Assembly: GCA_022702545.1 (NCBI GenBank)
Contig: JAHRBC010000007.1
Location: 806,001-870,000, forward strand
DNA from: Phycomyces nitens
Lineage: Eukaryota > Mucoromycota > Mucoromycetes > Mucorales > Phycomycetaceae
Reading direction: 5' to 3'
Length of the DNA stretch: 64,000 bases
The translations under genes were made by a program, and so were the position numbers. Within the stretch, counting starts at the first letter, position 1, and every line of letters begins with the position of its first letter. Below the pieces are notes generated by a model. The model was not told the origin of the DNA. It saw only the letters and a list, made by a program, of their open reading frames with translations, and searched no databases. Below, piece after piece: positions 24,270 through 36,904 of the stretch.

Positions 24270-25876
24270 TCATGAGTCCAGGACAGCAAGCATGTCTTTG
24301 ACTCGACTAAACTTCTCACGCGGCTTGCCAAGCTTGTCTCCTGCGGCAAACTCTGCAGCCTCAATCTTCTTCCAGTCCCCAAAACTCACGACCCTTACAC
24401 CTCTCTTCTCCAACAGAGGCGTGAGTGCGTCTGCACCGTCTTTGTTGGCTCCCTCAAGCATCTGTCTTCCGTTTTTGAGATCGTCCACAATAGTATCTGC
24501 TGTTTCATAAGCATCTTGCATAGTAGACACAATTACACCTGTTGGGCCTCTCTTTAACCATCCTGCGGTGTAAAGACCAGGGACCTTTTATGGGTTAGCT
24601 ACCAGCAAAAACTCTCTTGGGATCCATTCTTACTTCAGCTTCACCCTCCAATACTTTTCCATATCGATTTGGAACGCGGCCCTGTCGTGCGTCAAATGGA
24701 ATACCTTCAATGGCCACACTCTTGTACCCAATACTCCTCAGCACCATGCCGCATTCCTGGCGCTGGAAGATGCCGGTGCCCACTGCCTTTTGTGCCTGAC
24801 CCACTGGGCCTTCCAAGCGATTGAGTTCATACTCGATACCCTTGATGGCCGTGCGGTCTTCATTTGCCAAGATTTCCTTTGGGCTCTTTAAGAACTCAAG
24901 GCTCCATGATTTCTCAGCATTCTGAGTAGGCGAGCCCTTTTCGAGGATTCCCATCAGGCGCTTAAGAGGACGGTTCTTGGCAAGGATGGCCTGAGCTTCA
25001 GCAATCTCGGTCTTGATATATTCATAATCGGCCTTGAACGCAACATTTGGTAAAGCCATTTGTTCACGCAACTCCTTTGAAGTAAATGCAGCCTACAAGA
25101 ATAATAGTATCTGTCAATGTGGTGAAATAGGTTATGTTCCTGCGACAATACCTGAATAGGGCCTCTGCGTCCTACTACATGAACATGCTTAATTCTGCTC
25201 TTGGAAAGTGCCTCTAGGGCATACTCTGTTATGTCTGTCTTGCGGAGCACATCTATAGGACTCAGCAGGATACGCGCGACATCAAGTGCAACATTGCCTT
25301 GGCCAACCACTACTGCAGTATCGGTGTCTTGGAGAGGAAGTGCAAGGTCCCGATAAGCTGGCAGGCCATTGTACCAACCAACAAAAGCACTTGCTGACTC
25401 TGAACCCCACACATCTTCATTGGGTATTCCCAGTTCTCTGTCCTTGCTTGCTCCATACGAGAAAAGGACAGCATCGTATTGGGACTTTAGTTCATCGACA
25501 GTCAGGCCGCCTTGGGTCTTTCCAATCGTCACATTTCCAAGGAACCTGAAGCGAGGGTCTTCAGCCACCTTGTCAAAAGTAACCATGACATTCTATTGTT
25601 CAAAAAGGTGGGTTCATAGTGTTAATACGCCATAAATAAGTACTCAATTGATATATCTACCTTGACTTCTGGGTGATCAGGTGCAACACCAAAGCGAACA
25701 AGGCCATGAGGTACAGGCAAACTGTCGTACATGTCAATTTTGGTATTTGGCCATTCTCTTAGCAGTCTATGCGAAGTGTAGAATCCAGCAGGTCCACTTC
25801 CCACCACAGCAATGCGGAATTGAGTTGGCAATGAAGCCGTTGTGAATGTTCGTGAAAGACACTTTAGCATAGCCAT
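24270..25876 (-). CDS. ARH1: Mitochondrial NADPH:adrenodoxin/ferredoxin reductase
   Basis: Four exons, 25876-25661, 25592-25152, 25092-24634 and 24584-24270, give 476 residues, close to the usual ~490. The start has a plausible mitochondrial presequence, then the FAD-binding VVGSGPAGFY (Gly26-Gly31) and the family's LVRFGVAPDHPEVK. The NADP site GQGNVALDVAR is near 169, and the C-terminal LYTAGWLKRGPTGVI is diagnostic. It passes electrons from NADPH to mitochondrial ferredoxin for Fe-S cluster and heme A synthesis. Intron 3 must be 24633-24585: the reading frame runs on to a later stop, but only the GTAAGA donor after GEAE restores the family's VPGLY motif in frame. The gene converges with the cyclase and is divergent from Aquarius. 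Confidence 0.92.
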
Positions 25877-26515
25877 TGCTCTGAATGAGGGCTACGGAAA
25901 AATAACAATTAAGAGGTCTGGGAAACGCTGCCGACAAGGTCCGCTGCGGTTTGTCTTTGGGACCGTACAGCCTTTGTAATTTTTCAAATTCCACATGAAA
26001 TTTATACAATCTTTGAATGGATTATACTTCTTTAATGATGTATCACTGTTTGGTATCATTATTGGTAGCAAGTCTTTGGTCCATAAACTAGATAATTATT
26101 CTATTTTTTTATATATTCGCTACATATTCATAAAATCTTGGTTTTTTTTTAGCTATTTGGCCAAGTAAAGATTTGCATTGCTTGTCCCTAGGGCTATAAG
26201 CTACATGTGCTTTAAAAGCAAGAATATTATGCTTGTTCAACCAATTCAAATTGTCGTGTTTTGTATGCAAAATTGAATATATAATCCAATTCACTCTATA
26301 AACACTCACAATTGGCTGTCTATGCTTACCTCGCAAATATCTCTAGCACAAAACCCAATTAGCTACAACCCTTATTATTTAAACTATAGCTTGACCAAAT
26401 CAGCCACGGAGTTGTATTTTTTTTGCCTGAAAACCTACAACCCTTCACGTGACTTGCTTCCATCGTAAAGTGATCGAAATTGAACGGTCAGAGAATCACC
26501 TTGTTCTTTTGCACA
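25877..26515. promoter_or_regulatory. Shared upstream region of two divergent genes
   Basis: A 639-bp gap between the start codons of the ferredoxin reductase (minus) and Aquarius (plus). It is AT-rich and must contain both promoters. I see no unambiguous TATA box or operator-like motif. Confidence 0.45.
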
Positions 26516-29500
26516 ATGTACCAAAAAACGACATTGCCCCTCCACGCCGCACCCAGTGAGGTTGTGGCTCATGGTGCTCCATCGAGCAAACTGCGGAACC
26601 TGACCTTGACCGACATTCAGTCGGATTCGATATCAAAGTTGGCACAGAAGCACTTTGGCAAGAGCGGAAAGACAAAGTGGGATCCTAGTGTGGTAGAAAC
26701 CATCATGGACACCGAGTTGGTACCGAGCAACTATGATCCAAAGAAGTTGATGCTCCTAGAGTTTGCACAGTACTTGGAAAAGGCAAGCATCTGGATCTGA
26801 TCTTGAGGAATCTTATTTAGTTTTTTTTTTCCTTGTACGATAATCTAATCCTACCTAATCTATCCATCAGTACCTCTGGCCGTATTTTGACAGCGAGACC
26901 GCAACTTTGAATCACATTCTGTCAATCTGTCTTGTAGTAAATGAGAAATTCCGTCAGAGAGTGTCACCTTGGGGTAATTTGCATAATATAATCGGCATTC
27001 TATACTAATCTATACATTATTATTATTGTTGTTATTATTGATGCAGACGCGTTCTCATCCGATCCAACTAAATTCGCTTCCTTCTTTGGACGTGTCACTC
27101 GACTCGCCGCATCTTCTTCTGACAACAACCTCACATTAAATATCAGACGCTCTCTTTTGCTTTTCCTCATCCATTCTTTCCAGAGCTTGGAAAATCCTCT
27201 TGTACGTCCCGAATGCTTAAAGTAAGTCTAATGAATTTAAAACAAAAAAAAGGCTTTTTTAAAAAAAGAGGCTAGGGATAAGGCACTGACTCTGTACCTT
27301 TAGGCTGGTCTCCATTGCCATTTGGTCAAACTTGGCCTACGATTCTCGTCGAGAAAGCATATTAACAGAGTTTGCACCTTTGAGAAAGTTGTGGAACACC
27401 AGTCAAAAGAAATTGGATGCTGCTGGTAAATGATACTAGTGATCCAGGTGTATTGGTTGGGGCTAGGCTAACCAAGGCTTATTATACTAAAAGATGAGGA
27501 TACAAAGGAAAAGCTCGTGTTTGAGAGACAATTCTTGAGCAAGTTGATCAAGGACTTTGTTGAAATCATTTACCGGATACCAAAAGAGGGAAATGGCAAG
27601 TATAGAAATAGCAAGAAAGAGGAATGGAGATGGTTGAAGCAAGGTCCTAATGTATTATGGTATGGTGGTATTATAGTCGATGAAGATCTGATAAAGTATG
27701 CCGAGAGATTCCTCGAGTTCTTGATTGATCTCGAGGCTCAATTGCCTACACGTCGCTTCTTTAGCACTCTTTTGGATGATCACCAGGTGGTTGTATTGTG
27801 CAAGTTGGCTCCCTTTATGGAGCGTAAAGATAAAGACGTTGAATTGATCAAGCAGTTGCTGGAGACCTTGTCATTCTATGCCAAGTTTGAAATCAATGAC
27901 CAGACTGGTCTTGCCTTGACAGACATAGAAATGACAGAAGCTCACTGTGCACAGCTTATCCAGTTGCAGGTAAAGATGGGAATTGATCCAGATGAGCTTA
28001 GTCTAACTGTGGATGACATTCTTTCAGCACATTGTGTTCCGCCAATTCAGAGAAGAAATCACCGAACTTCCTCTTGCCAACCTTGCTTCTATAGAGACAC
28101 GTACTGATCTATTGTGGCATTTCGAACCCCTGTCTGTGGATGTATTGACTAGACTGTGCAATGCTGTCGATGTCAGAAGTGAGTTTCTGGTAGAGGGAGT
28201 TACTCCTTTTGTGGATCGTAAGCAGCTCCTTCTTGAGGGTCTGGTATCTAAATATGAAAAGAGATTGAGTCAGATCGAAAAGATCAATGGACTTCCCTTG
28301 TATCCTGATGAAGTAAGCGAAAACTGTTTGGCAGAACTAGGGATTATTTCATATACTAAACGGTTTTTTTTTGGCTTGTTTTGGTGTATTAGGAAACCTT
28401 GTTCAGCGATGGCCTGGTCCAGACACAATACTATACTAGTGATCGACCTCTGTCACTCCCCAAGCTCAATCTTCAATTCTTGACGATCCACGATTATCTT
28501 TTGCGCAACTTTACCCTCTTCCGTCTCGAGAGCTCGTATGAAATCAGACAGGATATTGAAGATGTAGTAAAGCGATTGAACCCTCGTCTTACTTATCCTG
28601 ACCGAACCACAGAGTTTGCTGGATGGGCAAGAATGGCCGTTAACATTGAAAATTTCAAGTGGGTTTGTCGTAACTTTTTTTTTTTAAAAAAAAATGATGA
28701 TGGTAGCAAGAGTAACTCATCGTCGGATTTGGTTCGTGTAGCGTCGTTGATGTAGCCAGACCTAACCTTGGAGAGGATAAACCAGCTCATGTCAAGGCAG
28801 ACGTAAGAGACTAGTTGGTGAGAGTTTGTGGTTAGAAACTGACAATATTCTAGATAACCTATGATGTTGGAAAATTCACGGATTCCATCAGAAGAGAATG
28901 GGACAATTTGCGCAAGCACGATGTGTTGTTCTTACTCACAATTCAGGCTAATGAAGAGTCTAGCCACAACTATGATGATAGTACCGACTTTAAGTCTCAC
29001 TATGGTATCAAGTATATTCGTGGCTGTGAGATTGTTGATATTGTTGGAAGCGATGGTAAGATCCAAGTAACTTTTAAAAGGGCACTAAACTAAACCATTG
29101 TCTGTCTCTCTAGGTCGTCCCATTGATGAGGTGAGCAAGCCAAACATTGAAGACAAACAAAAGAGATGGAATGGATCAACACGCACACTCAGAGTCGAAT
29201 TGGACCCCAATCAATACAAGGTAAGGAGGATAGTGCCTTGAATCTACAAACATACTGATATATACGGGTATATTAGGAAGACATGAAGGCATTTAATAAA
29301 AAGAAGCGCGAGGATGTGCACGAAACATTCAACATCCTTGTCCGAAGACGGCCGCAGGTAATAATAATAACACCGAGCAATCTCGACTAGAGCACAAAAA
29401 AGAAAACCACCTCTGACATATAATCAAACGAATAGGAAAACAACTTCAAGGCAGTTTTGGAAACAATTCGTGATTTGATGCAGAGTGATCTGGTTGTTCC

Positions 29501-31992
29501 CGATTGGCTTCAAAAGGTGTTTTTGGGCTATGGAGACCCTAGCAGTGCCAACTACACCAAACTGCCCAACAGAATCCGCGAGCTCAACTTCCGCGACACA
29601 TTCCTCAACTGGGATCATCTCAAGGAGAGCTTCCCTGGAAAGATAGTGAAGCCAGCAGATGAGAGTCTAGAGAGTATTGAGCCACCTTTTGTGATCCATT
29701 CAGTAGAACCTACTGAAGAACAGGCACCCCAAAAGAAGAAGAAGAAGTCCAAGAAGTCAGACATGGTCCAGGACGAACAGCCAGAAGTCCTGGAAGTTTC
29801 AACTTACAATGTTCCCAACATGGGTCCTTACCCTCAAGATATCCCCAAAAAGAACACAGTTCCCTTTACACCTGTCCAAGGTACTTTATTTCTACTTTCA
29901 ACATCGTGCTCATTCTTTGGTATATCTATTAGTGGAATCAATCCGTTCCGGTATGAGCCACGGTCTTACAATGGTTGTTGGTCCTCCGGGTACCGGCAAG
30001 ACAGATGTCGCTGTCCAGACCATTGCAAACCTCTATCACAATTACCCAAACCAGCACACACTTGTTGTAACTCATAGTAACCAAGCACTGAACCAGATCT
30101 TTGAAAAAATCATGGAACTTGGTAAGAACATGGGCTGTCTTTATTAAATAACCCATTAACCCTATTTGTCTGGTCATTTTAGATATCGATTCTCGCCATT
30201 TGGTTCGTCTGGGCCATGGTGAGGAGGAGCTGAACACCAACTTGAGCTTCAGTAAATATGGACGTGTCACTTCTTTCTTGGAGAGACGCATTGAGCTTCT
30301 TGCTGAAGTAAATCGCCTGGCACTTTCTCTGGGTATCCCAGGTGAACATGGCTCAACCTGCGAGACTGCTGGATACTTTTATCGCTTCCACGTCTTGGCC
30401 TACTGGGAGCCTTATATTAGCCGCGTAGAAAACGGCACATTTGAAGAGATCCGTGACATGTTTCCCTTTGTCTATTTCTTTGCCAATGCACCCAACCCAC
30501 TGTTCACCGATGGCATGTCGGCTGAAGAAGCACTGGAGGTTGCAAAGGGCTGTTTCAGACATTTGGAAAAGATGTTTGCTGAATTGGAAGAGATTCGTGC
30601 TTTTGAGCTTTTGCGTTCTGGCTATGACAGAGCAAACTACTTGTTGACCAAGGAGGCAAAGATCATTGCCATGACATGTACACATGCCGCTCTCAAGAGA
30701 CGTGAACTGGTCGGCTTGAACTTCAAGTATGACAATGTAGTGATGGAAGAGGCTGCCCAGATTCTTGAAGTAGAAACCTTTATCCCCTTGCTGCTCCAGG
30801 AGCCTGAGGATGGAGTTAACCGTCTGAAGCGTGTTATTATGATTGGTGATCACAATCAGCTTCCTCCTGTTGTAAAGAACCTGGCTTTCCAGCAATACGG
30901 TAATATGGAACAGAGTTTGTTCACACGCTTTGTTCGATTGGGTGTTCCCACCCTTCAATTGGACGCACAGGTAAGACTCTAGGATATTTGCTGGACAGAA
31001 TTGTTAAGCTGACATGTGTATTAGGGCCGTGCAAGATCGTCAATTGCAAAGTTGTACAGCTGGCGTTACAACCATCTCGGAGATCTTCCAAAGATCAGCC
31101 AAGCAGAAGAATACTTGAGAGCAAACGCAGGCTTCACATACGATTATCAGTTGGTGGATGTTGGAAAGTTCCAAGGCCATGGAGAAACAGAGCCTGTGCC
31201 CTACTTTTACCAGAACTTGGGAGAGGCTGAGTATGTGGTGGCTGTTTACCAATACATGCGCCTGAATGGGTAAGTCTAAAAAAGCAACTTTGCAAAGTCT
31301 AACTTGAAAATAAAAGGTACCCTGCAGACAAGATCTCTATCTTGACTACCTACAACGGCCAAAAGGCACTTATCAATGATGTCCTCCAACGCCGTTGTTC
31401 ATGGAACCCCTTCTTTGGAAAGCCAGCTGCAGTAACCACTGTGGATCAATACCAGGGCCAGCAAAACGACTGTAAGTAACTTTGTGAAATGTGTTGTGAG
31501 CCCAAAATGTAACGGATGTTTCTGGGATCTAGATGTGCTGCTATCCTTGGTGCGCACAAAGGCAGTTGGACACATTCGTGATGTGCGCCGTCTGATTGTC
31601 GCAGTATCGCGAGCAAGACTTGGTCTCTATGTATTCTGCCGTAAAGAGCTCTTTGAAAACTGCTATGAACTTCGCCCTGTCTTTGAGCAGCTCTTGAGCC
31701 GCCCAACCCAGTTATGCCTTGAGCCAAAGGAGAGCCATCCTGCCAAACGCAATGTAAGTTGATATTTATTATGTGTGCAAATATAATTTAAACCATAAAA
31801 AAAATCAAAAAAATTTAATAATATGCTTTATAGGTTGATCAATCGGTTGACAAGACTGAGATTGAGAATGTCGAAGAGATGGGCAAGATTGTATTCAAGT
31901 TGAGCCAGGAACAATTAGAAACGCTGCGCGCAGAACAAGAGAATGTTATGCAAGAGGACGTAGAAGTTGATGCGATGGAGACTGACCAATAA
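26516..31992 (+). CDS. AQR: Aquarius-type intron-binding spliceosomal RNA helicase
   Basis: Nineteen exons: 26516-26782, 26871-26973, 27047-27221, 27304-27425, 27494-27595, 27677-27969, 28028-28312, 28393-28658, 28742-28802, 28854-29055, 29114-29220, 29277-29357, 29436-29880, 29933-30121, 30183-30970, 31025-31269, 31317-31471, 31533-31753 and 31834-31992. They give 1,421 residues (animal AQR about 1,485). The N-terminal ARM-like part includes [15 protein letters not shown] and [16 protein letters not shown]. The SF1 helicase core has [13 protein letters not shown] (Walker A, near 850), MEEAAQILE (Walker B, near 1088) and YQGQQND plus [11 protein letters not shown]. Aquarius binds the intron upstream of the branch site in the spliceosome. 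Introns 1 (GCAAGC) and 5 (GCAAGT) have GC donors. Intron 5 is 81 nt and lacks an in-frame stop. The C terminus is shorter than in animals. Confidence 0.93.
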
Positions 31993-32166
31993 ATGATATC
32001 TGACTTTGGTCAACGTTGTAAGAGAAATAAACAAACAGAAAGGATTAAATATAAAGAGATGAAAGCGAAATATAAAGAAAAGAAAAATATAGACGATAAA
32101 AGAAGAATGGCAGCAGGTTCTTGTTGCTTTTTGGCCAAGGAAGCCTGGAAATCGGTAAAACTTGAA

Positions 32167-33121
32167 TTATACCAGAGCCAGTTCCAATGTCCATGTTCTT
32201 CTTGCCCATAACCGTACAGTCTGTCCCTGAGTCTCGAATGAGGTGCCATCCCACCAGCATTTACGCTGTCAAAAGGCAATGAGTTTCTTAAATCTACAAC
32301 TAAACCAAATGACTTACAGCTGGCTTTCTCCAGAACAGCAACAGTTTCTGTGCAGTGGCCATGGCATGCTCTGATCCACTCGTCTTGAGCATGACCATTC
32401 CCATGCTAGTGATGCAAGTGCGCATTGGCTCGAGTGCTCTGAAACCCCACTTGTCAGCAGAATCAAAACCGGCATCACACAACATCTCAATCAAATGCTG
32501 TTCTGCCACATTCTTTTGGCGATTAATATTCTTTTGGAGGGCAGAAAAGATGCTGTCATGCTGAACAAGGTGTTGTCCACAGGCAACCTTTAGAGCAGCC
32601 ATGTCACCTTTGATATTCGGCAGACCAAAATATTCAAGCTCCTCCCGCAGTACGATGATGGGATGCTTGTCGGCAAGGGGGGAGTAAGCGGCTGTGTTAA
32701 GCTGGGTCGGCAGAGGATGAGTTAGGGCCTGTCGGTAGAACTCCAAGACGTAATCCAGACAGGCAGGATCGAAATCAACAAATGTCCACATGGTCGAGTC
32801 ATTCTCAACACTTGACGGGTCGTCATCATCATGCTCAGAATATGTGTCATGTTTGTTTAGAGCCAAGCCATGAGGAAACATGGCAATTAAAAGACTTTCG
32901 GGTAGACTGACTAGTGTCTCGCGATCGAGATCCACGCGAGTGCCGCGCAGGTCTAAATGAAGGATCTGAGGGATGGGATTGGGATCGCCAGTACTTGTGA
33001 GGTCATCTTCATAATCATCATAGTCATCATAGTCATCATATTCTTCGTCATTTGTGGGTCTCTGTTGGTAGATCAGGTCATTTTGGTTTGACACCTGAGT
33101 GATGGGTGATTCTCCAGGCAT
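32167..33121 (-). CDS. Whi2-like BTB/POZ-fold protein
   Basis: Two exons, 33121-32318 and 32265-32167, give 300 residues. The first ATG in frame is at 33121; the open frame extends upstream without ATG. An acidic Asp/Tyr-rich N terminus (EEYDDYDDYDDYEDD) is followed by LHLDLRGTRVDLDRETLVSL and LPESLLIAMFPHGL, the T1/BTB-like start seen in Whi2-type proteins. FVDFDPACLDYVLEFYRQ and LREELEYFGLP complete the fold. The spliced C terminus RKCWWDGTSFE...RTWTLELALV replaces a meaningless continuation in exon 1's frame. In yeast, Whi2 acts with Psr phosphatases in stress and low-amino-acid signalling. That role is inferred from the family. It converges with Aquarius (174-bp gap). Confidence 0.78.
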
Positions 33122-33437
33122 CGGTGGCAAAGGAAAGTCAAGGGAGAGAAAGGAGAGAAAGGGGAGGAGAATGAAATGCAGTGCAAGTGCAATTTGGAAT
33201 GCAAACTCCTGGCTGTTCCACAAATCATACACAATGTGAGATGCTTTACTTGAGCATTGAAAAGGTGGCTTGGGATTTAATAGGAAACCCACGGCTCTTT
33301 GATAGAAGGAGACCCTTTAAGCTATAATAAAGGGTGCCAGCCTTGTACTCGGCCGCTTTAATCAATATTGTTTGCACGTGTGTTTTTATATATTGAAGAA
33401 GCCACGTTTATGAATCCGTTTGAAGAAAAAGGCTCAT

Positions 33438-36400
33438 TCAGAAACTACTCCTAAATTTCTTAATTTCAACCATCACTGTCTGAAGACCTACTGGCTGTAC
33501 TTTACTACCGCCCCTTTGCTCAAGGATATCGAGGAATTGCGTGTAATAGACAATGAGTTGGCCCAATACAGCATGCAGCACAGTAGTACCATTCTTGAAA
33601 TTAGAGAAATATTGAATTACAGAGGCATTGATACCCGTAAGAGAGGACCGCCATGTCTGAGAGAACTGATAAGCTATCCGATCAAGTTCACCTAGGGTCA
33701 AACAAGGATAAGCTTTCAATCGTTGGGGCTGGTCAATCGGCTTACTCTTTTCTACTGAGTCGACGCTCTTCATTTTTTCTACGCGCTTGACACAATCTAT
33801 CAAGAGCCCAAAATATGGCTTCAATTGCTCATCTACAAATGCACCGATCTGAAGTGACAGCAATTGTTTGACGTGCTCCAATTCGGCTTCAACCGCTCGA
33901 TTGTTTGCTTCCTATTGAGCAGATTAGTTAATTCGAATATAATGTGGTATACTAGACGCACCTGAAACACAGATACGATTAAATCATAATTGTTGATCAG
34001 GAATACAATCTTGCGTGCAATCTCTGGGAATTCGTTTGACATTCGTGCCAATAATCCTTCAAACTCGTTTCTCAATCTCTGGACACTTGAACAAGGTATT
34101 TTAGAATCGATTTCTTTACACTTCTTTTTTTTTTTGAGCACCAATAGTTACCTGTTGGTCAGGATAGCATCGTCGTAGCCATCGTTCAAGACCAGGAGAG
34201 AAGTAGAGAATTCTGCATATCGTCGGGTGATCTAAGGAAAGTTTTGCAAGTTTATATTCACATTGTTATTTAACATTCTATACTTACATAGTGTGGGTGA
34301 ATCTCCTTGACTGCGCTCAGCACAGATTTGCTGTTGGCCATTTTTTTCATACTATCGATATGGAGTGTCATGACATGCTGGAACCTTGGCCAAAGAAGCA
34401 TATTGATCGAGTTTGTATATCCTTCCAAGACCGGCACACGTCTTCTTTGAAGCTCAAGTGTAAGTTGGGTATTGATTCGAATGCATAGTAAGATCCCTAC
34501 AGCATCATATGAGTTGTCGATGCATGCCTTTGAGAATGCCTAATAAAAGTTAGTTATTGTAGGCAATATAGACTTTTTTACCTTTCCTACACGCTCGGTA
34601 GGCTCGTATATCTGCTGGAATATATTTTTTGCAATGTCGGCAGCAGCAGTAGGATCTCTTGAGAAAAACTCGTATATAAACAGATATTCAGAACTTGCAT
34701 TGTCGATCAATGTCAGATTGAAACTTCGGAATAGCTGTTCAAATTGATATTTCTAAAGGCAAGAACATAAATATATCGTATACTTGGTAATGGCACCTTA
34801 CTTGCTCCTTGTCTTCGGCTACATGGACAAGGATCACACCAGGATCCTGTAATCTCAACACATCGATTCTGTCTCCCAAAGCAAATACATTTGTCTTGTC
34901 CTTGAATGCTGGTTTTCCACCGCCAAATATACCGCCTACCGAATAGACACATTAGACTCTAGGTATTCGAGTTTGGACAAGTGCTTTTTAATTACCTTTC
35001 CGAGCATTTTCTTCAACACCAATCAAATCCGTCTTGTCTGTCACTACAGTCTGTTGTGACAAGAATGTTATGGGATCAAATATAGGCTTTTTTTTTGGGT
35101 TATTCGTATTGACTTTACCTGTAATTTCAATAGACCTTTACTGTATCTCTCGAAATGATTGTGAAAGTACCAGCGAAGAGAGTTGACATAGGTTTGCTGG
35201 ATTTCTGCTGCTGCATCGTGATGTCGTTCCAAGACAAACATATGAAGCCCTTTATATTTCAGAAATACAGATTGCTGCATGATTTGGATATTTGTGTTTG
35301 GTACACATAGAGAATGGATCCTGCTCACAAAGAAATCCCGAATAGACGCAGATGCTTTTAGTCGCAACTTTTCTAGCTCTGGTCCTACGTCTCGCAATGC
35401 TTTGATGGGTCTATGTTGATTTGCCTTTACAAATCGCATCTGTTTGTTGATTCCAAGCAAATAGCTCAACCACATCTCATCAATTTCTCCTTCTGTAATC
35501 TTTCTAAACACAAGAACCAGTTGTCAGCCATTAGTTTTCTGACACTAGTAGTGATCCATTTTTTTTACAAGGCTCATACTTTATCACATATGGAGGGATA
35601 ACCATTCCCTTTAATGCCCGTCCCAGTCGTGTCTCCACTGCCTTTGGATATTTAAGTTACTGTTGGTGCCTTTGTAGCAAGAGTTTTTTTTCTAAAGCCT
35701 TTGGGACTCACCTTTCGATTCTTTAGCTTGACACTCATACAAGAAGATTGTTCTTGTAGACTCTTGATTTCTCCGCTGATATTACCCAAATCACTTTGGA
35801 ATGCATTCATCAGTTCTTCCATTCGACCCAGTACTCCATCACAAGACTATAAAGATTGTGTTAGAGATTGTGGTTGTCATAAAAAATATTCAGAACAAGT
35901 ATTAATTATCAAACGAAACTTGCCTCTATCTCAAAATGAAGGTCAACAAATGATTGGACTTGCTGAGCATCTAATACCTCTGTTAATTATCAAGGATATC
36001 CACGAGATGTTGTCTCCTAAACTCACAATCGTTCTCAAGGTCTCTCTGAACATTGTATTTTTGTTGGTTCACTTGTCGAGCATATTCACGCAAATCCATG
36101 CCACTCTCAAGTGCCTGGCTTACAAACGCGTCTTCCTGAAATGCCGATATTCTGTCTAGTGCATAAATACATGCAAAAAATAAATAAAATAAAGATGTAT
36201 ATAATATATATATATATATATATTTAAAAAAATGTAAATAATCTTTTCAGTGTGATTGCCTAAATTGACATTACCATCAACTTCATCAAACGAAATTTGG
36301 TAGAAATCAAAGTCATCGTCATTGGTTTCACTTGATGTGTCTTCTGCATCGGTGTTGGAAGGAATTTCACTTGGCTGAGGATATGAATGTAAGAACCAAG

Positions 36401-36624
36401 CGCCTCTTGTCATTTATTCTTTTCTAATTTTCTGTTTGACATACAGGATCGTTTTGTTCAGTCTTTTCAATAGATATTTCTGCAAGCAAGGAATCCAGTT
36501 CTCTCAGGGCAAGAGATTGTCCCTCTGGTGGGCTTTCTTTTTCGTCTGTATTTTCTCCAGGCTCTTCATCAGATGATGGTATGGGAGGCAGAGTCTTTGA
36601 TAGTTCTAATTCGGTGTCTGGCAT
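33438..36624 (-). CDS. VPS52: GARP/EARP tethering complex subunit Vps52
   Basis: Fourteen exons: 36624-36445, 36374-36275, 36155-36027, 35970-35924, 35846-35712, 35641-35580, 35503-35119, 35050-34996, 34935-34802, 34752-34582, 34539-34288, 34231-34152, 34085-33962 and 33911-33438. They give 775 residues. Diagnostic blocks are LESGMDLREYARQV, CDGVLGRMEELMNAFQSDL, LKNRK, RALKGMVIPPYVI, LLKLQ and KIVFLINNYDLI. The end is YFSNFKNGTTVLHAVLGQL then VMVEIKKF. Vps52 is a coiled-coil/helical-rod subunit that tethers endosome-derived vesicles at the trans-Golgi. Intron 4 starts GCAAGT: only that site aligns LHFEIE/SCDGVLGRM with the conserved LHNQI-ACDAIL region. The N-terminal ~85 residues are acidic and poorly conserved. 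Confidence 0.92.
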
Positions 36625-36904
36625 TAGATCTGTAATGAACTGGACAAGTGTAAACTGAGAATAGTCTTATTAGGAAGGTACCTTGGCTTCCAATCACTGT
36701 CACACAGACCTCTTCAAGGCCAGATTTGGTTTAGAGACACTTTTTATTCTTTTTTTTTTGTCTTTTTACAGGGATGAAACAGTTGTGATATTTTCTTGTT
36801 AATACACTCAACATATATCTGTCTGTAAAGTTGTTCAATAGAGACAAGTGTCTATGTGGCACATATATCAGACTCAAGCCATTAAGCATTGGTGTGGCTA
36901 TAAA

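Noticed and set aside
24585..24606. An 18-nt intron in the ferredoxin reductase
   Set aside because: It is too short to splice and leaves the frame wrong. A GTAAGA donor at 24633 gives a 49-nt intron and restores the family motif.
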